This document shows, piece after piece, positions 15,959 to 25,037 of a stretch of 64,000 nucleotides of DNA (positions are counted from its first letter, which is position 1; every line of letters begins with the position of its first letter). This DNA is from Hyunsoonleella aestuarii (GTDB lineage: Bacteria; Bacteroidota; Bacteroidia; Flavobacteriales; Flavobacteriaceae). Location of the stretch: contig NZ_VAWB01000001.1 of the NCBI RefSeq assembly GCF_006148925.1, positions 958,001-1,022,000 of the forward strand, in the 5' to 3' direction. A program made the position numbers and the translations under genes. Below the pieces are notes generated by a model. The model ran no database searches. It had not been told where the DNA came from and worked only from the letters and a program-made list of their open reading frames with translations.

Positions 15959-18900
15959 ATTTTAGTCAAACCCTAACTAATTATTTATCTGAACTTCATC
16001 AGGAAGTATTAGCAAGTCAATCTGGAGAAACTACAGCAGAACTATCATTCAGGACAAGTTTAGATAATTTTTTTAAAAATACAGCTAGTGCAATAGATTC
16101 AAAAATAGTAACGATTCCTGAGCCCAAAAACCAAAATAAACTTGGACGACCAGATTGGAGATTTCATAATGAAGATTCTATGGGCGTATATGGATACGTT
16201 GAAGCCAAAGGGATTGATAGTCAGAATCCTATAAATAAGGAAGCTTATAGGAATCAGGTAGAAAAATATCTAACACTCGGGAATCCAGTCCTATTAACTG
16301 ATGGAATAGACTTTATTCTTTTCAAACCAAATGGTGAAGAGGTAAATTATTCAGCATGTCAAAAACCAATTGATTGGAATAACCTGATTCCAAATACTGA
16401 ATTAGAAACACTTTTCTTAACTTTTTTCGGGCAAATTGGGCATCGTATAATTTCTGAAAACCAACTTGTAACTGAGGTTGCTAAAAGAGCAAGACTTTTA
16501 ACCTCCGAGATACAAGAATTTCTAAATTTAGAAGATGACGAAACAGAAAATCAAACGGAACTTAACACTGTACTCCTATTAAGAGAACTAAAAGATACAG
16601 CTTCATCAAATCATGACAGAACTTTAGGTGATGAATTAAACTTTTCAAGTTTTATTTCTCAAGTATTAACTTTTGGTTTACTGTATGCACATAGGATAAT
16701 CAACTCTGATTTAGAGACGCCTAAAATTAAATATGATAGAATTCATGAATTTTGGTTTTCTGTATTAGATGAAAAATACACTAATAATTTAATACCTTTT
16801 AAAACCCTAGTGAAAGGGCTAGAATCAGAACTTAATTCTGACTTAAGTAGGCTCGGGTTATGGTATGACGATTTAAGAAGATTATTAGCTCATATTCAAC
16901 TTTCCGATAGTCAAGTGGTGGCTCCAGATTTTCATGAACTTTATGAAATATTTTTATCGAAGTATGACCCAGTGACTCGCTTTGATTACGGGGCTTTCTA
17001 TACTCCTCGAGTTTTAGCATTTTATACAGTAGAATTTGCCAAGAGATTAATACAAACATCAATCCCTAATGTTGACCTCAATACTACTGGGAATAAAATA
17101 ATCGATCCTTGTTGTGGGACAGGAACATTCATTGAAGCAATTTTAAATGTTATAACTCCGAACGATAAAGTCGAATTAATTGGGTTTGAAATCCTTCCAG
17201 CACCTTACGCTTTGGCTCAATATAGAATGAGTATTATCAATGATGCTTATCCTGAAAACGTTCAAATAAAACTTACAAATACACTAAGTGATTCCCTTTT
17301 TGAATTAAATACTGACCCTGATTCAGAGGATACTAATGATTTGAGCAAAATGCTTGTAAAAGAACAGGAAGAAGCTTACCATTTAGCTACGCCTCCATTA
17401 ACATTAATTATTGGTAACCCTCCTTCATCAGATTCAATTTTCCAAATTCAAAATGAGGGAGAAATAATTAAAGCTCTCATAAATGATTTTAGGCCTGATG
17501 CTAATAATAGAACTTCACGGCAGAACACACAAAAGCAATTATCAAATGAATTTATAAAATTCCTAAGGTGGACTGCAGATAGAGCATTAAAAAGCACTCC
17601 ATCTATTTTTGTTTTAATTCTTCCTTCAAGTTTTTCGAAACATCCAACGTATAAATTTGCAAGAAAATTCCTTATTGAAAAGTTCAATGAAATTTGGGTT
17701 TTGGACTTTGACAGCGACCTTAGAACGGGAACTGAAGATATTAATCTATTTGACACTCAACAAGGTCGTTTAATTCTTGCTGCAACATTTAAGGAGGCTA
17801 GTTCTACCCCCGCTTTGATTAATTACAATTCAATTACTCATTTATCTAAATCTGACAAAGTTGATTTTTTCAATCAGACAGAAATTCGATTAGAAGATTG
17901 GGAAAGAATAGACTTAGACCAAGATGACTATTCATTAAAACCTAAAATGCAATTTAATAAGGAAGCCTATAATTTGTTCTGGCCAATTACAGATTCAAAT
18001 GATACAGGTATCTTTCTTAGACATTGTTCAGGTTTAAAACTGGCACCAACACATCTATTGGTTCATGCTTCATCAGGTCAATTAAAGAGACGATCAAAAT
18101 TCATTTCTCGGGCTGAAAATGATTTTGAAAATATTAAATCAAGATGGTATAGTGGCCAACGTAAAATCCCAAATCAATCTAAAATAACTGAAGGCATTAG
18201 ATCAAAACTTGGATTAGCTGCAAATTCGAATAACATCGAAAATTACTCATATAGACCGTTCCTAGAAACAAGCGTAATTCTAAATGATGAGTTATTAACT
18301 GAACTACAACAATTAGGTGGCGGTGGAACTAGGGTTCGTCCTGAAGTTCGAGCAGCTTACTCAGATGACAGAGTTTTTGGATTTATAGTTTCCCCTGCTC
18401 CTGAAGACCTTGGCGATAATCTTCACAAATTTGCATCCTTCTGTTGGAATCTACCAGACAATGATTTAAGCAAACGAGGTAGTGCACGAGTATTCTGTAA
18501 TTTTTTCCCAGAATATAAACGAAAGGGAGAATGGAATAGTGCGAACCAAAATAACATAAACCCAGTTCTCGTTAATATGTTATCTACTGAATTTGATTTG
18601 CCTCAAGATGAAATTATTACACTTTTAACATTTTACTCATATGCCCTATTGAGTTCTAATCTATATCTGAGTTCTTTTGAAGGAGCCTTGTTTGGTGTAG
18701 CAGGTAACTGGCCCAAAATTCCTATAACAAAGGATAAGTCTCTTTTTACTAGTGTCTCAGAATTTGGAAGTACTCTTGCAAATATTGAAAAATCAAGCTA
18801 CACAATTCCTGATATCACAATTGAGGAAAACGAAGTTTTATATCACAAATATAGTTTTGAGGAAAACACAATATGTTTGAAAAATGAGTCTGGGGGGATA

Positions 18901-19140
18901 GTAAAACAATATACAGATATTGCTTCTGACGTTATTGATTTTGAAATTTCTGGCTATAGTGTTTTAAAAGAATGGTTAAAAATGCATTCATTCCAATATT
19001 ATAGAAGGTCCCTTCAGGTCGACAAATTATTAGAGCTTGAAACCCTGATATCCAAAATCTCCTTATATATTGAAAAAGTTGTAGAATTAGATTTAGAAGT
19101 TGAACAAGTATTATCCAATGAACTATTTAGCCCTAACTAA
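15955..19140 (+). CDS. Type IIG-like restriction enzyme with PD-(D/E)XK nuclease and gamma-type methylase domain
   Basis: 1061 residues. A PD-(D/E)XK-like nuclease lies near the N-terminus: RPDW with Asp67, then Glu83-x-Lys85 in YVEAKG. A helical linker leads to the N6-adenine methylase fold: FYTPRVLAFYTVEFAKRL, motif I DPCCGTGTF (384-392), and motif IV at 488-491. Motif IV reads N-P-P-S instead of the usual NPP(Y/F/W), which may abolish methylation. The C-terminal third probably holds target recognition. No helicase motifs were seen. Last gene of the cassette 2 operon; the two cytosine methylases probably protect the host DNA. Confidence 0.82.
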   Translation: MNFSQTLTNYLSELHQEVLASQSGETTAELSFRTSLDNFFKNTASAIDSKIVTIPEPKNQNKLGRPDWRFHNEDSMGVYGYVEAKGIDSQNPINKEAYRNQVEKYLTLGNPVLLTDGIDFILFKPNGEEVNYSACQKPIDWNNLIPNTELETLFLTFFGQIGHRIISENQLVTEVAKRARLLTSEIQEFLNLEDDETENQTELNTVLLLRELKDTASSNHDRTLGDELNFSSFISQVLTFGLLYAHRIINSDLETPKIKYDRIHEFWFSVLDEKYTNNLIPFKTLVKGLESELNSDLSRLGLWYDDLRRLLAHIQLSDSQVVAPDFHELYEIFLSKYDPVTRFDYGAFYTPRVLAFYTVEFAKRLIQTSIPNVDLNTTGNKIIDPCCGTGTFIEAILNVITPNDKVELIGFEILPAPYALAQYRMSIINDAYPENVQIKLTNTLSDSLFELNTDPDSEDTNDLSKMLVKEQEEAYHLATPPLTLIIGNPPSSDSIFQIQNEGEIIKALINDFRPDANNRTSRQNTQKQLSNEFIKFLRWTADRALKSTPSIFVLILPSSFSKHPTYKFARKFLIEKFNEIWVLDFDSDLRTGTEDINLFDTQQGRLILAATFKEASSTPALINYNSITHLSKSDKVDFFNQTEIRLEDWERIDLDQDDYSLKPKMQFNKEAYNLFWPITDSNDTGIFLRHCSGLKLAPTHLLVHASSGQLKRRSKFISRAENDFENIKSRWYSGQRKIPNQSKITEGIRSKLGLAANSNNIENYSYRPFLETSVILNDELLTELQQLGGGGTRVRPEVRAAYSDDRVFGFIVSPAPEDLGDNLHKFASFCWNLPDNDLSKRGSARVFCNFFPEYKRKGEWNSANQNNINPVLVNMLSTEFDLPQDEIITLLTFYSYALLSSNLYLSSFEGALFGVAGNWPKIPITKDKSLFTSVSEFGSTLANIEKSSYTIPDITIEENEVLYHKYSFEENTICLKNESGGIVKQYTDIASDVIDFEISGYSVLKEWLKMHSFQYYRRSLQVDKLLELETLISKISLYIEKVVELDLEVEQVLSNELFSPN

Positions 19141-19243
19141 AACATACACATTGCCAAGTCGCTCAAAAGCCAACCACTCGAGCCAAAACTTGTCAAAGAG
19201 TATGTTTTTCCAACGCTGAAAACAAAATGAATAAAATAAAAAC

Positions 19244-19316
19244 GGCATACAACAAGGTATAAAATGCATAGCCACCCTGCGGGATGGCTACGACATCTTA
19301 TACAGACCGTTGTGCA
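19244..19316 (+). repeat. attC-like site closing cassette 2 (short form)
   Basis: GGCATACAACAAGGTATAA opens and TTATACAGACCGTTGTGC closes it; the inner hairpin is TAGCCACCC-tgc-GGGATGGCTA. The outer arm exactly complements the start of cassette 2. Crossover at 19309/19310. Confidence 0.85.
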
Positions 19317-20153
19317 CAAGCTTGACCGATTCGGAAAAAATGAAGAAAAGTATTATCATATCAACAATTGCGATTGTAGGACTTCTTTCCTGTAAACGAG
19401 CAAATAAGTCAACACCTGATTTAGTTGATACAACTAAACTGGAATCAACACATAGTGTCAAAAACCAAAAATTGGAAACCGTCAACTATACAAAGTTTAT
19501 TGATACTGAATATGAATATGCTGAGACAGGTAAGAAATTGATAATACGGAATGGTTTACCAAAGGGAGGAATGAAATATACTGACCCTAATGGAGAGAAC
19601 TATAATTATCGTATTTTTTGGACTCAAATAATTAATGAAACAGATAATTCCTTTGAACTATCCATTGAGATTCCTTCCTCTTCATTCGAGCTTCAATCCT
19701 CACCAACAGACTATTTCAAAATATTTCTTCCAAAAGAGGAAATGAATATTGATAAAATGTCATTGTCAGATTATGGACTATCTGATTTGGAAGCTGTTTT
19801 GGATAGCATATTTCTAAAACAAGTTTCGTTACAAAAAACTATCAACACAAAGGAAACGAGCTTTTTTTATATTGTAGCTCTTTTTAGTGAAGGATATGAA
19901 GGAGTTGTACGAGCAGGCCTAAATTTAAGAGATGGTAAACTTTTTTACAGAGTTAATGATGTGGAAATTAGTAGCGGAAAAATTAATACCAAAAACTTAA
20001 AACTACAGAATTGAATAAGAGCCAATGCACAACAATGTATAACCGCAATTACGGCGGATTCGACCACATCCGAATCCACTCGGAATTGCTAAAGTCTATA
20101 CCAAACCGAAAATTAACGCATATTAACTCGTAACAGACAGTTATACTAGACCG
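19310..20153 (+). mobile_element. Cassette 3 (844 bp), second copy of cassette 1
   Basis: Matches 12335-13178 at a constant offset of 6975 bases, including its attC-like site. The left flank (end of cassette 2) and right flank (cassette 4) are unrelated to those of copy 1. Confidence 0.88.
19340..20014 (+). CDS. Hypothetical lipoprotein (copy 2)
   Basis: The same 224-residue protein as the gene at 12365, with signal MKKSIIISTIAIVGLLSC. The complete protein identity indicates very recent duplication. No domain recognised. Confidence 0.8.
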   Translation: MKKSIIISTIAIVGLLSCKRANKSTPDLVDTTKLESTHSVKNQKLETVNYTKFIDTEYEYAETGKKLIIRNGLPKGGMKYTDPNGENYNYRIFWTQIINETDNSFELSIEIPSSSFELQSSPTDYFKIFLPKEEMNIDKMSLSDYGLSDLEAVLDSIFLKQVSLQKTINTKETSFFYIVALFSEGYEGVVRAGLNLRDGKLFYRVNDVEISSGKINTKNLKLQN

Positions 20154-20159
20154 TTGTGG
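20026..20159 (+). repeat. attC-like site closing cassette 3 (134 bp, type 1)
   Basis: Same sequence as the site at 13051-13184. Crossover at 20153/20154. Confidence 0.85.
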
Positions 20160-20185
20160 TTAATGTCCCAAAACCGAGAAAGTGA

Positions 20186-20980
20186 ATGAACAAAACGATA
20201 TTTGAGATTACCAAAATGGATTGTCCTTCCGAGGAAAATCTAATCCGAATGAAATTGGACGGAATCTCAAATATTGCGAATTTGGACTTTGACATTCCGA
20301 ACCGAAAACTGACTGTTTTTCACAGCGGACAAATCGACCAAATTGAAAAGTCCGTTCTAGAACTGAATTTAGGCGGAAGGAAAATCTCGACCGAACAAAC
20401 CGACCAAACAGAATTTATTGAAAACGCAAACCAGAAAAAACTACTTTGGACTGTACTTGGAATTAACTTTGCATTTTTCCTCATTGAAATGACTACTGGA
20501 CTCATTTCAAAATCAATGGGATTGGTTGCTGACAGTTTGGATATGCTTGCCGACAGTTTCGTTTATGGAATCAGTCTTTTTGCGGTTGGCGCAACTCTGA
20601 CAAGAAAAAAACGGATTGCTAAACTTGCTGGATATTTTCAAATAACACTTGCTATTATTGGATTTGTGGAAGTCTTAAGGAGATTTTTCGGAGACGAGAA
20701 ACTTCCCGATTTTTCAACAATGATTATCGTTTCGATTTTTGCACTTATTGCAAACGGAATTTGCCTTTACATTTTACAACAGTCAAAAAGCAAAGAAGAG
20801 GCTCATATGAAAGCGAGCATGATTTTCACTTCAAATGATGTGATTATCAATTTGGGAGTAATAATCGCAGGAATTTTGGTAAATTGGTTAAGTTCAAACA
20901 AACCTGATTTGATTATCGGAACAATCGTTTTTGCTTTGGTAATTCAAGGAGCATTTAGAATTTTAAAATTGAGTAAATAA
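20186..20980 (+). CDS. Cation transporter, CDF-like, with N-terminal metal-binding-like domain
   Basis: 264 residues. About 65 N-terminal residues resemble a heavy-metal-associated fold: FEITKMDCPSEENLIRMKL, keeping only one Cys of the usual CxxC. Six hydrophobic helices follow with SMGLVADSLDMLADSFVYG, the Asp-bearing metal site of cation diffusion facilitators, and MIFTSNDVIINLGVIIAG in helix 5. It probably exports a divalent metal such as Zn or Co. Sole gene of cassette 4; its leader is 32 bases. Confidence 0.8.
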   Translation: MNKTIFEITKMDCPSEENLIRMKLDGISNIANLDFDIPNRKLTVFHSGQIDQIEKSVLELNLGGRKISTEQTDQTEFIENANQKKLLWTVLGINFAFFLIEMTTGLISKSMGLVADSLDMLADSFVYGISLFAVGATLTRKKRIAKLAGYFQITLAIIGFVEVLRRFFGDEKLPDFSTMIIVSIFALIANGICLYILQQSKSKEEAHMKASMIFTSNDVIINLGVIIAGILVNWLSSNKPDLIIGTIVFALVIQGAFRILKLSK

Positions 20981-20988
20981 ATAAACAC

Positions 20989-21122
20989 TAACCACAACAA
21001 TGGCTATAATTCATTGCTTCGGATTTTCTTTCGAAAATCCTCGCACTTTTGCTATCTTGGTTTCTTAATAGGAAAATCCTTGCGGATTTTCACGCAACTA
21101 CTCATAGCCGAGACCGTTGGCA
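20989..21122 (+). repeat. attC-like site closing cassette 4 (134 bp, type 2)
   Basis: TAACCACAACAATGGCTAT opens (complement of the cassette start GTTGTGGTTA) and CATAGCCGAGACCGTTGG closes. Inner repeats GAAAATCC / GGATTTTC. Crossover 21116/21117. Confidence 0.85.
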
Positions 21123-21221
21123 ATAATTAATTATATCTATAAATTTATCAAGCATAACTTAAATATAAACATTTATATTACACTTATATATAATACTTAA
21201 TATTACATAAATATAATAAAT

Positions 21222-22154
21222 ATGGATAGTTTACTAAATCAAGAAGTGTTATATAAATGGAGCACTCCATTTTTTGCAGTTATTATCATATTTGAAATTC
21301 TTGTAAGCTACTATTACCAGAAAAAAAATTATACATTTAAAGATACATTTACAAACGTATATTTTGCTGCAATAAATATTGGACTTGATTTAATAATGAA
21401 AGTTATTTCATTATTTGTTTTAGGTTTTTTCTATCAACATCATTTATTAACGTGGGAAAATCAAACATTAATTTACTGGGTTTTTGTTTTTGTTTTTCAA
21501 GATTTTTTATATTACATCCAACATTATGTTGATCATCATTCTCGTTTCTTTTGGGCGGTACATGTAACTCATCATAATTCTAAATACTATAATTTAACTA
21601 CAGGGTTTCGCTCTTCTGTTTTTCAGCCTCTTTATCGATATTTATTTTTTATTCCATTGGCAATAATGGGAGTTCCTTCATTGCATATTATGTTTGCTTA
21701 TGCATTAGGTCAAATTTATGGAGTGTTCTGTCATACTAAATTTATTAAATATAATTTTGGTTTTTTTGGAAAAATATTTGTTACACCATCCCATCATAGA
21801 GTTCACCATGCATCAAATATTATGTATTTAGACAAAAACTTAGGTACGGTTTTAATCATATGGGACAAGATATTTGGCACATTTCAAGCTGAGAAAACGA
21901 CTGAAGATTATGAAGAAATAAAATTTGGATTAACAGAAAACCAAAAAAGCACGGGTTTATTTAATATTATTTTTCACGAATGGAATTCAATTTTAAAAGA
22001 TTTTTTTATAAATAAAAGACATCTGAGTTTACAAATTCGCTTAAAGTATGTCTTTTATCGTCCAGGGTGGAGTCATGACGGAAGCACAGAAACAAGTAAA
22101 GAATTGCAAGAAAAGTTAATCGATAAAAAAAGAACTATTGCCAACAATGTATAA
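21222..22154 (+). CDS. Sterol desaturase / fatty acid hydroxylase family protein
   Basis: 310 residues of an integral-membrane di-iron enzyme. The histidine clusters are visible: HYVDHHSRFFWAVHVTHHN (about 104-122) and TPSHHRVHHASN (about 190). Four or so hydrophobic helices surround them. Such enzymes hydroxylate or desaturate lipids in the membrane. Sole gene of cassette 5. Its last codons (TIANNV and the stop) lie inside the left arm of the attC-like site, so the site is partly coding. Confidence 0.88.
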   Translation: MDSLLNQEVLYKWSTPFFAVIIIFEILVSYYYQKKNYTFKDTFTNVYFAAINIGLDLIMKVISLFVLGFFYQHHLLTWENQTLIYWVFVFVFQDFLYYIQHYVDHHSRFFWAVHVTHHNSKYYNLTTGFRSSVFQPLYRYLFFIPLAIMGVPSLHIMFAYALGQIYGVFCHTKFIKYNFGFFGKIFVTPSHHRVHHASNIMYLDKNLGTVLIIWDKIFGTFQAEKTTEDYEEIKFGLTENQKSTGLFNIIFHEWNSILKDFFINKRHLSLQIRLKYVFYRPGWSHDGSTETSKELQEKLIDKKRTIANNV

Positions 22155-22271
22155 AAATAATTGCTAGATTGGTGCTTAAACAAGGGGTGTTGCAGTTTTG
22201 TTACGTCTGATTTTCCTTCGGAAAATCCTTGCACACAAAACCGCAACTATTCTTATACAAACACGTTGGCA
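22137..22271 (+). repeat. attC-like site closing cassette 5 (type 4)
   Basis: ATTGCCAACAATGTATAAAA opens and TTCTTATACAAACACGTTGGC closes. The outer arm complements the cassette start GTTGGCAAT. Crossover 22265/22266. It overlaps the end of the gene at 21222-22154. Confidence 0.85.
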
Positions 22272-22300
22272 AACATTAAACTAACCAAAACCATTCAATT

Positions 22301-23497
22301 ATGAAAAAATTACTATTTGCGCTAATTGCCATCTCAATATTAGCTGGATGCAAAACTGAAAAAGAAGGAAGCAATGTTGTAATTAATGAATTACCACTGA
22401 AATCTTACTTTCAAAAAAGTAACCTTCCTGCTGCGCTTATGGGTTGTAGTAACAGAGAAGGAAAAATAAGCTGGTATGCGTTTGGGCCATCAATTTGGGG
22501 AGGGAAAGACACAATAAATGAAAACAACATCTTTAGGATTTTTTCAATGACAAAGGCCATATCCTCTGTTGCCGCATTGCAACTTGTTGAAAAAGGATTA
22601 ATTGGACTAGATGACCCTTTAGACGAACTTATGCCTGAAATGACATCTATTCCTATTATGACCAAAAATGGAGAACTTGTTAAAGCTAATAAATCAATAA
22701 CTTTGAGAAACTTATTAACCCACACTGCTGGATTTGGATATGATTTCTTGGACGAACGCCTTCAAAAATTTGATAAAACAGGATGGAATTATGCTGACCT
22801 GCCCAGATTATTCGAAAGTGGTGAAAAATGGGAATACGGAACGAATTTAGATTGGGTTGGAAAGGTTATTGAAAAAATAAGTGGTGAAGACCTTGAAACT
22901 TACTTAAGAAAAAATATTACTGGGCCTTTAAAAATGAATAGCACTTGGTTTAATGTTCCTGAAAATTTGAAAGAAAATATTGTTTCTTGGGGAATTCGAG
23001 ACTCAGTTGGTTTTAAAGAGTATTCTCGTATTCCAACTAAACCAGTTGCTGAATATAACGCAGGTGGCGGTTTGTTTGGTTCACCAAAGGATTATTTAAC
23101 ATTTCTTGAATGCATTAAGAATAATGGCAAATATTATGGTGGTCAAATTTTAAAACCCGAAATCGTTGAGTTAATGTTCAAAAATCAACTGCCCAATGGA
23201 TTAACGTTAAGTTATAATGTAATTGAAGGTGGTATGGTTGATATATTGGGTGGATTCCCCGATAATTCTGATGTTTATTCGTTATCATGGGCAATTGAAA
23301 ATAATGAGGACGAGTTGATCAGAACCAAAGGTTCTGCCTATTGGGCTGGAATGGCTAATTCTTATTACACATTGGATAATGACAAAGGGATAGCCATAGT
23401 ATATTTTACACAGCTTTTTCCTTTCAATGATAAAGTATCTTTTGATTTTTATCGTCTATTCGAAAAAGAAGTTTACAATAGTCTTAACACTAAATAA
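22301..23497 (+). CDS. Serine hydrolase, class C beta-lactamase fold, lipoprotein
   Basis: 398 residues. The signal MKKLLFALIAISILAGC gives a lipoprotein. The active-site SxxK is SMTK in RIFSMTKAISSVAALQL (about 80). A YxN-type box is YGTN at about 184. Related proteins include esterases, D-aminopeptidases and penicillin-binding-like enzymes, so antibiotic resistance should not be assumed. Sole gene of cassette 6, 36 bases after its crossover point. Confidence 0.85.
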   Translation: MKKLLFALIAISILAGCKTEKEGSNVVINELPLKSYFQKSNLPAALMGCSNREGKISWYAFGPSIWGGKDTINENNIFRIFSMTKAISSVAALQLVEKGLIGLDDPLDELMPEMTSIPIMTKNGELVKANKSITLRNLLTHTAGFGYDFLDERLQKFDKTGWNYADLPRLFESGEKWEYGTNLDWVGKVIEKISGEDLETYLRKNITGPLKMNSTWFNVPENLKENIVSWGIRDSVGFKEYSRIPTKPVAEYNAGGGLFGSPKDYLTFLECIKNNGKYYGGQILKPEIVELMFKNQLPNGLTLSYNVIEGGMVDILGGFPDNSDVYSLSWAIENNEDELIRTKGSAYWAGMANSYYTLDNDKGIAIVYFTQLFPFNDKVSFDFYRLFEKEVYNSLNTK

Positions 23498-23500
23498 CGA

Positions 23501-23634
23501 TTTGCCAACAATATGTATAATTCATTGCTAGTTATAGCCTACTTACGAAAGTCCTCGTGGACTTTCTATCTGTGATTTATTTGCTAACTTTAGTGTTTAA
23601 ACACGCAACGAAATCATACACAAAACCGTTGTAA
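23501..23634 (+). repeat. attC-like site closing cassette 6 (134 bp, type 3)
   Basis: TTTGCCAACAATATGTATAA opens (complement of GTTGGCAAA) and AAATCATACACAAAACCGTTG closes except for the first base. Crossover 23628/23629. Confidence 0.83.
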
Positions 23635-23667
23635 TTAATTAAAGCACAGAATATATAAACTGTTAAT

Positions 23668-24096
23668 TTGAATTTATCTGATTACGTAAAAAGAAGAAAT
23701 GGTGTGCCTTTGGGTAACAGTCATTCACTTCGTAATATGTTGAATCGTTCTCTGGGAGCGGGAAAGTTTTCAATATTTTGGCAATACTGGAATCCAATCT
23801 GGGGTTTCTATCTAGGGAAATATATATTCAAACCCCTTAAACTCATCTTACCCCAAGCAATATCCCTGTTAATGACTTTTATTGTTTGTGGATTTATCCA
23901 TGACCTTGTTATCATGTTATTAAAATGGAAATTTATCCTACTTCTAACCCCATGGTTTTTATTTATGGGTCTTGGTGTAATTTTAAGTGACTATGCGAAA
24001 ATTGATTACTCAAAATTTCCATGGATTGTTAGAGCTGGTATAAACATAGCTATCATATTAGGTTGCTTAATTCTAGCTTACCAAATAAGAATCTAA
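23668..24096 (+). CDS. Small membrane protein resembling an MBOAT fragment
   Basis: 142 residues from TTG 23668; ATG 23737 is an alternative start. The stretch FSIFWQYWNPIWGFYLGKYI followed by KPLKLILPQAISLLMTFIVCGFIHDL resembles the FWRRWNIS...yiPL...tF..sGlWHG core of membrane-bound O-acyltransferases, with His in the same relative place. A full MBOAT is about three times longer, so this is either a small relative or a remnant kept as a cassette. Several hydrophobic helices. Sole gene of cassette 7. Confidence 0.6.
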   Translation: MNLSDYVKRRNGVPLGNSHSLRNMLNRSLGAGKFSIFWQYWNPIWGFYLGKYIFKPLKLILPQAISLLMTFIVCGFIHDLVIMLLKWKFILLLTPWFLFMGLGVILSDYAKIDYSKFPWIVRAGINIAIILGCLILAYQIRI

Positions 24097-24127
24097 AACA
24101 AAGGAGAATTGCTAAAATGAATAAACT

Positions 24128-24187
24128 AATTACAACAACCTATAAAATCAATGTAAAACACTAATTTTATATATAACCGTTACCTGT
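24128..24187 (+). repeat. attC-like site closing cassette 7 (short, 60 bp)
   Basis: AATTACAACAACCTATAAAAT opens (less its first base it matches the cassette start GTTGTAATT) and ATTTTATATATAACCGTTACC closes. Crossover 24179/24180. Confidence 0.75.
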
Positions 24188-24331
24188 AATTCTGAGAATG
24201 ATATTAAATATTTAAAACTATATCATAATTTCTACAAATAATTATTAAGAATAATCTATTATTTCAATTTAAGTTACAATTTTCAGACTTTGTCGTCATC
24301 ATTGTATAGATGTTTAAATAAATATACTTTT

Positions 24332-24850
24332 ATGAGAATCAAATTAATATTTTTTAGCTTTTTCCTTTCTTTCTTTTTTATAAATGCTCAAACAACTAAA
24401 GATTCTAACGTGGAATTGGAAAAAGTAATTGATGTTTTTAGAGTATCAATAATAGAGCGTAATGATTTTGAAAAATTTTCTAATTTATTTTTGCATGATT
24501 CTATTACTTGGGCAGCAATTATAACAGGAGAGACTAAAAAAAGAGTGCTTCAACAAAAACCTGATTTCACATTTCAAACTAGTAATTACAAGACTTTCTT
24601 TGAAGAATTGAAAGATGGAAGTGAAGAAAAATTTTATAACGTTAAAATAGATGTGCTAAATGAATTTGCAACTATATCATTTGACTACAGTTTCAATGTT
24701 AATTCAAAAATTCAAAATTGGGGAACTGAATACTGGTCTCTAATTCTAATGAATAATACATGGAAAATCACAAGTGTAACTTGGTCTCAGAATATGCAAA
24801 ATTTAGAAGCCTGCCCTTTTGAACCTAAGGATCTCTTCAAAATGAATTAA
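24332..24850 (+). CDS. NTF2-like (DUF4440/SnoaL-type) secreted protein
   Basis: 172 residues from ATG 24332, chosen because it begins a clean signal peptide MRIKLIFFSFFLSFFFINAQ; an upstream in-frame start at 24290 would spoil it. The mature part reads DVFRVSIIERNDFEKFSNLF, then WGTEYWSLILMNNTWKITSVTWS, the helix and terminal strand pattern of small NTF2-like folds. The ligand or reaction is unknown. Sole gene of cassette 8, preceded by an unusually long 150-base leader in which nothing was recognised. Confidence 0.65.
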   Translation: MRIKLIFFSFFLSFFFINAQTTKDSNVELEKVIDVFRVSIIERNDFEKFSNLFLHDSITWAAIITGETKKRVLQQKPDFTFQTSNYKTFFEELKDGSEEKFYNVKIDVLNEFATISFDYSFNVNSKIQNWGTEYWSLILMNNTWKITSVTWSQNMQNLEACPFEPKDLFKMN

Positions 24851-24873
24851 TGAAAATAATAGTAATGCAAACT

Positions 24874-25022
24874 ACAGGTAACGACGTCTATAATTAATTG
24901 CTTGGGTATTGCCTACTTACGAAAATCCTTGCGTCCGGATAGCTATCGGGATTCTATTCGGTTTGTATTTGCTAAATTAGTTGCTGAAACACGCAACGAC
25001 ATCATACACAAACACGTTATAC
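24874..25022 (+). repeat. attC-like site closing cassette 8 (149 bp, type 3 with insertion)
   Basis: ACAGGTAACGACGTCTATAATT opens less its last bases, complementary to the start GTTACCTGT; ACATCATACACAAACACGTT closes. A palindrome-like CCGGATAGCTATCGGG at 24935-24950 explains the extra length. Crossover 25016/25017. Confidence 0.82.
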
Positions 25023-25037
25023 GCAATTACAAAAAAT

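Larger units (their letters stand above)
13179..19309 (+). mobile_element. Cassette 2 (6.1 kb) carrying a restriction-modification operon
   Basis: It starts TTGTATGCC and its closing repeat starts GGCATACAAC, an exact complement, so the whole 6,131-bp unit behaves as one cassette. It is flanked on both sides by identical cassettes 1 and 3. Confidence 0.82.
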
